A stretch of DNA of 64,000 bases, taken from assembly GCF_002104995.1 (NCBI RefSeq), contig NW_024468250.1:620001-684000 (forward strand), given 5' to 3'. Shown here piece after piece: positions 55,576 to 64,000 of the stretch. Made by a program: the position numbers and the translations under genes. The DNA comes from Linderina pennispora. Lineage: Eukaryota > Kickxellomycota > Kickxellomycetes > Kickxellales > Kickxellaceae. Within the stretch, counting starts at the first letter, position 1. Each line of letters begins with the position of its first letter. The notes under the pieces were generated by a model that did not search any database, was not told the origin of the DNA, and saw only the letters and a list, made by a program, of their open reading frames with translations.

Positions 55576-58034
55576 TTTTTGCTAGCAGGGTTTGTGGGCT
55601 ACCAGCTCAAGTCACTCATATACTTGTTGCTGTGAGCTACCTAAGCAGGCGTTGTAGCTTAGTGGTAAGAGGAACTTGTGATATTTTAAATAAGTAATCA
55701 GACTGTATGGGCATATGTCTGGTACAGATTGCGCCCAGCACTCAAATGGTACCAACTGAGTAGCCAGAAGGCACTTTACTGCTCTGTGGTAGCAAAGGCC
55801 ATGTAGCAGGGGATAAGGCATGCACATAAAGTTATCGATATGTCAATAATTAGGTGTTATTCTGCACAGCCATGTTCCTACAGCAGTGCATTTGCGTATA
55901 TCGACGACAAACAAGAGGACAATATCACGGCTATTCATGGCACCAACAATACGCCTTGTGTGCAGCAACCCTTCCTGTCCAAATGCAGGCCATGCTGCTG
56001 CATTTCTGTGCCTGAGCAGATGCCCCCCCCCCTTAACACTGGACACCACCAAAGACTGGTGCCAGGGATCGTCACAACCTGCAGTGCGCCTAGTCGGCTA
56101 GGGTTGTGTAAAACGAGGCAGCCCACAGCAATCCTGGCACTGTTGCCAAAACATGGGTTGATTGTAGCAGCGGTGTGCCTCGGGCTCACCGAGCAGCACC
56201 TTTTTCATTGCTTGCGCTGATTCCGACTTTGCCATGCTTGGCTCGCAGTGACGTGCCCCAAGTTTTCTGGACATGCCTCGTACGACAGCTAGTGTACTCC
56301 ACACTTCTCTGGCACTAGGTGGGACTGTTTTTTGGGTGGTTTATTTCCGACGCCGCCAACCTGAAACATGTAGAAGCACAAAGCACACTAGGGTGATCCC
56401 GGAACCATAGCAGCAGAGGGAGGTCTCCCGACATTTTCCTTTTTGGTATCAATCGAGAAGCCGATCGGCAAATGCGCTAAAAATGCAGCGAGCGCACAGG
56501 GCAGCAGTTTCTGACCCGGTCCTGCTCCCCTCCCGGGCACCACCGGGCCAGGGCATGCTGTTTTTGGCAGCTCGCCTTTGTCGCATATGATGCGGGAAAC
56601 AGGGGGAGACATGAAACACTGCCTGGCGTTTTGCCGAGACTCAGCGACAGGTTCGCACGCAGGCAATTAGCGCTGGCTAGTCGCCCCGCCACTCGGTCGC
56701 TGGCGAGCAGCAGACGCGGCACCGGTCGCCCGCGCCACTCCCTTGCACGCAGACCGACGCCTTTGGTGTCTGGGAGCAACTGCAGTGAGAGTTATTTTAT
56801 TTTTTTTCGGGGGTCCTTATCGATCGGGCTGCCGCTTTGGCAGTGGATCGTGGGTGGTTGATGTATGCGAAAAGCGGTCTCCTCCATCGATAACAGGCGA
56901 GTTTTAGGCTCAGACCACCTTTTCCCTTCTGTGGATATCTTTGTCTGATCCAGGAGACGCGGCTGGCGATATCGCAGCTGGGTGGAAGACTGGAGCCTGT
57001 TCCACCGCGATGCAGTGGATGCAGCCGTGGATATTTCTGCCTATTGCGACATGTAGAGAGGATATTTGTTGTCTGGTGTGTTTTATTTTGCATGGGTCGT
57101 GTCGGAGCGTGGTGGGCAGAGGGGGAGCGGGACATTCCGGGTCCCAGGCCCAGCCCAGTGCCTGCCATGCACGCCAGTCACTCGTGTTTCATATGCTAAT
57201 TTGCAATTGCTTGGCCACTCCCCCCCACTTTGTGGGCGAGGCACAGCACGCAAGCGAGGGGTGGAATTAGTTTTATGCTGGGACTGTGCCTTCCTGTTTT
57301 AGGCAGAGATAAGGCCAGGATGCGCTGCTGCTGCTGCTGCTGCTGCTACTGCTACTGCTGCTGCTGCTGCTTCAGGTGGGCAGAGCTGCATGTGTGCGTA
57401 GCAGTGGAAGCCGGAGTCTCTTGCTGGGTGGGCCAGACAGTGCCTGGTTCATGGAGCACCGGGTGTGTGTGGAGGGGCAGTGTGCTGCCGTTCTTGCCCC
57501 CTGTCTCTCTCCGCAGAGGGTGTTTGTTGATATTTTTTCCCACCAGCCTGCAAGCAACTGCACAGTTAAAGGCACAGGGCACTGCACAAAACCCGGGTCA
57601 GCAGCTATTAGCCGCTATTCTTATCTCTGTCGTTTGACACGAGGACGCAAAAAGAATGGCAGCACGGAATCGACGTGGAGTTGGGCAATCCGCCTTCCTC
57701 TTTGGCCCCCACCGAATTGCGGGAGAGGCAGACAGAGGCGGCCTGAGCACAGGCCATCTTGCCAGGACAAACGAAAACAAGGGGCTCGCCACGAGCCCTC
57801 GCAGCCCAGTTCCGGTATTTCCCACCAGCGCTGCTGCCCCCTTGCCTTAGTGGGGCTGTGGCCACGCGGATGGAAGAAGGCGGGAATTTTTTTTATTCTC
57901 CTTGCCCCGTGTAAATGTGACTTGCTTTTTTTTTTTAGTTCTCGGTGCGATCGCTGCTGCCCCCTGGCGCCGGGCCAGCTACGGCTGGAGCAGCCTGCCC
58001 AGCACAGTGCCCATATGGGGGTTTGTGGATTGCG

Positions 58035-58042
58035 TATAAAAG
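58035..58042 (+). promoter_or_regulatory. TATA box of PCK1 copy 2
   Basis: TATAAAAG lies 161 bp before the start codon, identical in sequence and position to the element before copy 1. Confidence 0.65.
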
Positions 58043-58202
58043 GCCCCGCGGCCGCCATCGGTGACAGGTCTCGATAACATCACAGCAATTTCATCAAAGC
58101 AACCCCCAAGCTTCGTGTTTTCTCCTATATCTTTCCTGTACATTAACAACCTCCCCTCAGTCTCTTCTTCTTCTACTACTACACACAGCCACCAACACAG
58201 CA

Positions 58203-58988
58203 ATGGCTTCGTCAAATATTAACACTGAGGGCATCAACTACGAGGGCAAGATCCGCCGCAACCTGTCGCCGTCGCAGCTGTACGAGGATGCGCTGCGCTA
58301 CGAGCCCGGCACTGCCATCTCGTCGTCGGGCGCGCTGATTGCCGAGTCGGGCAAGAAGACGGGCCGCTCGCCCAAGGACAAGCGTGTTGTCGAGGAGGCA
58401 TCCACGGTCGACGACGTGTGGTGGGGCCCGGTCAACAAGAAGCTGTCGGAGGAGTCGTTCGCCATCAACTACGAGCGCGCAGCCGACTACCTCAACACGC
58501 GCGAGCGCCTGTACGTGTTTGACGGATTCGCCGGGTGGGACCCCAAGTACCGCATCAAGGTGCGTGTTGTGTGCGCGCGCGCCTACCATGCGCTGTTCAT
58601 GAACAACATGCTGATCCGGCCGACCGCCGAGGAGCTGGAGAACTTTGGCGAGCCCGACTTCACCATCGTCAACGCGGGCCAGTTCCCGGCCAACAAGTTC
58701 ACCAAGGGCATGACCAGCAGCACCAGCGTGTCGATCAGCTTCGAGCGCAAGCAGATGGTGATTCTGGGCACCGAGTACGCGGGCGAGATGAAGAAGGGTG
58801 TGTTCACGGTGATGCACTACCTGATGCCCAAGGCTGGCGTGCTGTCGCTGCACTCGTCGTGCAATGAGGGCCCCGCTGGCGACGTGTCGCTGTTCTTTGG
58901 CCTGTCGGGCACCGGCAAGACGACGCTGTCGGCGGACCCGCAGCGCCCGCTGATCGGCGACGACGAGCACGTGTGGACCGAGAGCGGT

Positions 58989-59021
<33 letters not shown>

Positions 59022-59792
59022 ACCATCGACCTGTCGGCCGAGAAGGAGCCCGAGATCTTCAACGCGATCCGCTTCGGCTCGGTGCTGGAGAACGTCATCT
59101 ACGACCGCAACACGCGCGTGGTGGACTACACCGACAAGACGATCACCGAGAACACGCGCTGCGCGTACCCGATCGAGTACATCCCGAACGCCAAGATCCC
59201 GTGCGTGGGCGGCAACCCCAAGAACATTGTGCTGCTGACCTGCGACGCGTTCGGCGTGCTGCCGCCGGTGGCCAAGCTGACGCCTGCGCAGGCCATGTAC
59301 CACTTCATCTCGGGCTACACCGCCAAGATCGCCGGTACCGAGGAGGGAGTGACCGAGCCCGAGGCCACGTTCTCGGCGTGCTTCGGCCAGCCGTTCCTGG
59401 TGTGGCACCCGGTCAAGTACGCGCAGATGCTGGCGCAGAAGATGCAGGAGCACAACGTCAACGTGTGGCTGGTCAACACCGGCTGGAACGGCGGTGCCTA
59501 CGGCATCGGCAAGCGCATCTCGCTCAAGTACTCGCGTGCCATCATCGACGCCATCCACTCGGGTGAGCTCGAGCAGGCCGAGTACACCAACTACGGCGTG
59601 TTCAACCTGCAGATCCCGACTGCGGTGCCCAGCGTGCCCGCCAAGGTGCTGGACCCGTCGCAGGCCTGGGAGGGCTCCCCCGAGGAGTTCCAGGAGACCA
59701 TCGGCAAGCTGGCGCGCCTGTTCCAGTCCAACTTCAAGGAGTACGCCGACAAGGCCACCCCCGAGATCATTGCCGCGGGCCCCCAGCTCTAA
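58203..59792 (+). CDS. PCK1: Phosphoenolpyruvate carboxykinase (ATP), copy 2
   Basis: This intact 529-aa duplicate of the gene at 41723-43312 differs by one residue (Ser for Asn in VPSVPAKV, near residue 475). All catalytic motifs are kept ([40 protein letters not shown]). A few silent changes exist (for example near 58872, 58947, 58983, 59539). Because the promoter is duplicated as well, both copies should be expressed under the same gluconeogenic control, giving a dosage increase. Near-identity of the coding part, beside indels in the flanks, suggests purifying selection or ongoing gene conversion. Confidence 0.97.
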
Positions 59793-60271
59793 GCACCACC
59801 ACCACCACCCCTTAGACCCACTATCTTAATCCCCCTGTGAATTTTTCTCTTTCGTCTCCTTTTCTTCAGTCAAATCATATCTCTCAACCACACACTCCTC
59901 GCACCGCCGGTTGCAGCAATGTCTCGTTTAGGAAAGGCTGCCGGAGCCAGTGGAACGGGCCAGACCGGAACCGCACAGCCGTAGCGCCCCTGAGCTCGGT
60001 GTCGGAAGTCTACGGCAGGAGAAATTAACTGACGCGGAGACTTTCAGGTGCCAGCAAACTATTCTCCTTGCCCTCCAGAGATTGTCCGCCCTCGATCCAT
60101 GTGAAATGGAGCACCTATGCTGAATAGGTCTGCCAAGCACGACTCGCTGCAGGTTCCGTCACTGGTTCTGTGTGCTGCTGCTGCTGCTGCTGCTGCTGAT
60201 CAGCTGCGGTGGATGCCTGGCCACAGTCATTGGTTCTGTGCTGCACACAGCCCTGCTTACGTCGCACCCCC

Positions 60272-60323
<52 letters not shown>

Positions 60324-60625
60324 CGCTCGGCATGACTACCAACAAATCCACACAAGCAAAGTGTGAGCACAGGCTCTATCGTCTACTGCTGCATGACCGC
60401 CAGGACTTGTGCATTTCGCTGCCTACCTGGTATCCCATTGCGGCAGATCCACTTCTGTGTCTGTGTCTCTGCCTCTGCCTCTGCCTCTGCCTCTGCCCTG
60501 CCTTTGATGCTGCTGTTGTTACTACTGCTGTTGCTGCTGATCAGCTGCGGCAGTGTCAGATTTTCTCCTGCGTCTGTCGCCGACTCAGCTCTACACTCAT
60601 TCTGATCCCAGGCTGGACAAATATT

Positions 60626-61057
60626 AACAAGTGCGTTGTGTTTGGTATTTAATCCATTGTGTATCACACAAACATACTGTTCACTTGTATGATAGCTGAA
60701 GGCCGTGAGGGACAGTGTCTGCCTGAATGCACATGCTGTGCGTTGATTGTATGCGAGATAGGACAGCAATCCATGCCAATGAGATACAGAAATGTATGCA
60801 AAACTTGTAGTTTTACTGCTGCAATCGTGATCCATGAAAGAGGAGCAAAGTGAGCATGAACACAGATGCGGTTGTAAACAATACCTACAGTGGCTATAGC
60901 GTATCAAAAAGCCAGAGAAGAACGGAGGTGAAAGCGTATCACTCCTGATTTGCCTTTCTCCATAGTACCTGGACTGTGCGCCAAGCAGTGGGATAAACAC
61001 TATGTGAAATCATTAGGCTCTGGTGCACTCTTGCCTCCCAGTCCAGCACCCTAAGCC
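60626..61057. other. Intergenic region, right arm / MRM2
   Basis: This gap of 432 bp lies outside the inverted duplication. No coding ORF, RNA gene or repeat is recognised. Confidence 0.4.
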
Positions 61058-61777
61058 ATGATTCCGTTTTTACCAGTATCCCTAATTCCGCGCTCTCCAC
61101 AGGTTTTCCTACGGTTGTTCTCCAGTAAGAAAGCGACTGGGTCCTCCTACCGGTATCTCAACAGGCAGCAGCGTGATCCATTCGTCAAGCAGGCCAGGCT
61201 GAACAATACCGGGCACGCAGCAGCTACAAGCTAATTGAGATGCTTGACAAGCACAAGCTCCTGCCCAGCGCCCACAACATCTGCGTTGTGGATTGCGGAG
61301 CAGCGCCTGGCGGCTGGAGCCAGGTGATTGCGCGCCGTGTCAGCCAACCAAAGGACATGAAGGAGCGTATAGTGGCCGTGGATCTGCTGGACATGCGGCC
61401 AATCGCCAATGTCAAGTTTATCCAGGGCGACTTTCTTGAGTCCGGACATTAAGCAGCAGGTGGTGGAGGCACTGGATGGGAGGAAAGTAGGGCTGATATT
61501 GTCTGATATGGCGCCGTCGTTCACCGGCCACCATGCGACGGATGCAGCAAGGACCATGAATTTGTGCGAGGACGTACTGCAGTTTGCTGACGAGTTCTTG
61601 GGCTACGGCGGGTGCCTGGTGCTCAAGTTCTTCATGGGCGGCGGCGAGGCCGAATTGCGCAGGGCACTGAAGGAAGGGTTCGAGAAGGTGGTGGTAGAGA
61701 AACCCGATGCGTCGAGAAAGCAGTCGTCAGAGCAGTACTTTGTGTGCATTCGCAAAAAGGCCGCTGATGACGGGTGA
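61058..61777 (+). CDS. MRM2: Mitochondrial rRNA (uridine-2'-O-)-methyltransferase, FtsJ/RrmJ family
   Basis: Mrm2 methylates the 2'-O of a uridine in the mitochondrial large-subunit rRNA using S-adenosylmethionine. The start is MIPFLPVSLIPRSPQVFLRL, a plausible mitochondrial presequence. YLNRQQRDPFVKQAR follows, then RSSYKLIEMLDKHKLL, and SAM motif I VVDCGAAPGGWSQV (about 85). The other landmarks are ILSDMAPSFTGHHATDAART and LVLKFFMGG, with the catalytic Lys-Asp-Lys-Glu set plausible. Two frame breaks occur: near 61195 (apparently one base missing) and near 61439 (one extra base; GDFL joins SPDIKQQV). The family fit is clear; assignment to Mrm2 rather than cytosolic Trm7 or nucleolar Spb1 rests on short length and the presequence. 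Confidence 0.85.
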
Positions 61778-62000
61778 GGTCTGAGCGTTATGTGCTGTGA
61801 GATCAAGGGGGGTGGGGAGGGGGATGCAGATGATGCAATGTCTGCAACTCGACATTGATTGTCTGGGTATCCCGAGGCTGTGGTTAGAGGGAGCTAAAAC
61901 TTTGTTAGAGCGCACAGCCTTTTTTCTCGGCTAGTTTTGTCACTATACCATTTTTTCTTTTTATATTTTAAAGGCAATCCGGTTTCAATTTTGTTCGTAA

Positions 62001-64000
62001 ATGCCCCGTTTCCTCAGTCGAGCCGGAACTCACATTGACGACCTGGAACGCCAGCTCGCGCGCGTCGGCTCTGCAGGCAACGACGACGGGTCGGACAACC
62101 AAGACGAGGAAGAGGAGTACAGTGACTCGCACAGCACATCGCAGGCAGTCGAGACCTCAACCCTGCTATTGCCTAAAAGGTCCATAGATGAGCCGGCCAG
62201 CTACAACAGCATCAGCAGCGTCAGTGTGCGGCCAAGGAGGCGGCGATTCAGACGGCGTGTGTCGGCAGATGCACCACGGAAGCTCGGCACGTGGGACGGG
62301 GTGTTCATGCCAGTGATGCTGAGCATCTGGGGCATCCTGGTTTTTGTGCGCATGGGGTACTTTATCAGCCAGGTCGGCATAGTCGGCACTGTAGGCGCCT
62401 TTGTCGGCGGCTACACAATCACTACCATGACAACACTGTCGATTTCAGCCATCTCTACCAATGGCACGGTCAAGGGCGGCGGGCCATACTACATGCTGTC
62501 GCGGTCCCTGGGCCCCGAGTTTGGCGGAAGCATTGGGCTGATGTTTTACGCAGGCACGCTGCTGGCGGGCGTGCTCAACGACGTTGCCTTTGTGGAGCCA
62601 TTGCTGAACAACTTTGGGCAGAATATCGGCGACGTCGCGCAGGTGTTTCCGGAAGGCAGGTGGTGGTGCATCCTGTACAACTCTATCCTACTGATCTTCT
62701 GCACGATCGTGTGCTTGACAGGCGCACAGATGTTTGCCAAGGCCTCGACGGCCCTGTCGACTCTGATCATTGCTGCTACGATGTCGATGTTTGTGTCGTT
62801 TTGCGTACAGACTCCGTTTGAGCACGAGGAGAAACACATTCGGTATACAAGCTGGAGCATGGCGACGTTCAAGGAAAACCTATGGCCAGACCTTGCGCCA
62901 ATCGCTGAGGGCAAGTCCGGCAGAGACACTGGGCACAGTGTTTGGCGTGCTGTTCCCTGCGTGCGTTGGTATCATGGCGGGTGCCTCGATGTCGTCGAAA
63001 CCTGCGCAAGCCCGGAAAGTCGATCCCCAAAGGCACGCTGTGGGCCGTCATCATCACGTTCTTTTTGTACATTGGCGTGGTGATGATGCTGGGAGCCACC
63101 ACGCATCGCAGCACGTTGCGCCAGAACTTCAACGTGCTGCAGGAAATCAACGTTGTGCCCCTGCTGATACCCATCGGTGCAATCACCACCAGCGTCACCA
63201 GCACTCTGAGCGGGCTGCTGAGTTCTGCCAGCATCATGCAGGCAATCGCCAAGGACGACCTGTTTGCGTTCCTGCGGCCTTTCAAGCGTGTTGACCGTAG
63301 CGACAACCCTGTCAATGCCATCATACTGACATACGTGATCTCACAGCTCGCGCTGCTTGCCGGCGACATCAATGCGGTCGCCCCCTACACGACCATGTTC
63401 AACCTGATCATGTTTGGTTTTGTCAATCTGGCGTGCTTGGTTCTGAAGCTGGCTGCATCGGTGAACTTTAGGCCGACATTCCATTACTTCAAGGCATGGA
63501 CGGCATTCCTCGGCGCATCTGGGTGCTTTGCGGTCATGATTTTTGTCGACGCAATCTCAGCGCTGGTATCGACAGGCGTGGTTATCTTGCTGTTCCTGTA
63601 TGTGCACTTTACATGTCCGCCCAAGCCCTGGGGCGATGTTACGCAGAGTCTCATCTACCACCAGTGCCGCAAGTTCATGCTCCGCCTGGATGTCCGCAAA
63701 GACCACGTCAAGTTCTGGCGCCCCCAGATCCTGCTGCTGGTACACAACCCGCGCAGCTCCTTCCATCTGATCCGGTTCTGCAACGCGTTGAAGAAGGGCG
63801 GACTGTACGTCATTGGCCATGTCATCAAGGGGGATTTCTACGAGTCGCTGCCGGAAATGCGTCAGCAGGAGGCTGCCTGGATGCGCTTGATCGATTTTGC
63901 TCAAGTCAAGGCGTTTCTGAATCTGGCAGTGGATACCGACGAAGGCGCTGGTGCCCGGTCCATCATCTTTGGCGCTGGGCTTCGGCGGCATGCGGCCCAA
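62001..64000 (+). CDS. VHC1: Cation-chloride cotransporter (SLC12 family, Vhc1-like), cut by window edge
   Basis: Yeast Vhc1 is a vacuolar K-Cl cotransporter. The N-terminal 95 residues are acidic and basic and cytosolic (MPRFLSRAGTHIDDLERQ). The transmembrane core then begins with the SLC12 signature KLGTWDGVFMPVMLSIWGIL, then FVRMGYFISQVG and STNGTVKGGGPYYMLSRSLG. Later segments include GVLFPACVGIMAGASMSS, PKGTLWAVIITFFLYIG and FLRPFKRVDRSDNPVNAII. After the last membrane segment, the cytosolic region starts (KFWRPQILLLVHNPRSS) and runs off the right edge after about 665 codons. Frame breaks near 62918 and 62999 are each one extra base. Resemblance to the SLC12A9/Vhc1 branch is by impression. 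Confidence 0.88.

Larger units (their letters stand above)
55576..60625 (-). repeat. Right arm of the inverted duplication carrying PCK1
   Basis: Reverse-complement copy of 40935-45929. It differs by scattered bases, small indels and microsatellite length: a (TTGCTG)n run near 60271-60321 is much longer than in the left arm, and a (CTGCCT)n run near 60465-60500 is expanded. A CTG run near 57322-57372 is interrupted differently. It ends at CAGGCTGGACAAATAT (60624). Confidence 0.93.

Noticed and set aside
55650-55720. tRNA A-box-like GTAGCTTAGTGGTAAGAGG, also present in the left arm
   Set aside because: No B box or complementary acceptor end within 60-90 bp; the sequence continues AT-rich.

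Overview
This is a nuclear fungal contig. Spliceosomal introns are short (about 75-450 bp, GT..AG, one with a perfect TACTAAC branch point). Genes lie on both strands and the codon bias is GC-rich. The gene set (ATG101, a BRWD/PHIP-type WD40-CryptoTudor-bromodomain protein, an SSX2IP/Msd1-like protein, an F-box protein, ATP-dependent PEPCK) fits an early-diverging filamentous lineage. Kickxellomycotina (Coemansia/Linderina relatives) is my best guess, from gene content only.

Layout. 1-4.4 kb: divergent sulfate-assimilation pair, MET5 (left-truncated, -) and MET16 (+). 4.7-9.3 kb: ATG101 (four exons) and SAC3 (-). 10.3-18 kb: F-box protein, a TTC4/CNS1 Hsp90 co-chaperone, importin alpha (-, three exons) and pescadillo NOP7. 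21-25.6 kb: BRWD/PHIP-like protein (-). 27.2-30.6 kb: PAK/Ste20 kinase. 33-34.7 kb: PTR2 peptide transporter. 35.5-37.6 kb: SSX2IP/Msd1-like coiled-coil protein. 37.8-39.9 kb: HSE1 (ESCRT-0). 61-64 kb: MRM2 rRNA methyltransferase and a VHC1-like cation-chloride cotransporter (right-truncated).

The accessory part is 40.9-60.6 kb. Two inverted arms of about 5 kb (40935-45929 and 55576-60625) each carry a full PCK1 gene; the two proteins differ at one residue. The arms enclose a 9.6-kb AT-rich island. Inside it is a compact 5.3-kb composite element (46191-51487) bounded by two 396-bp direct repeats that differ at two bases. Each repeat has GGAGG-type inverted ends and a GC-rich 44-bp hairpin stem (perfect in copy 1). 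Between the repeats lie a DDE transposase, a 547-aa protein with faint replication-initiator-like motifs, and two paralogous 79-aa proteins. Decayed, AT-shifted copies of the 396-bp repeat surround it. A kinase-like gene and two doubtful small ORFs fill the rest of the island. This element is the best candidate for something undescribed.

Many otherwise conserved genes are broken by single-base frame changes. Nearly all those I could resolve are +1 insertions, which looks like unpolished long-read sequence rather than biology. Importin alpha, NOP7, BRWD, both PCK1 copies and the transposon ORFs are intact.
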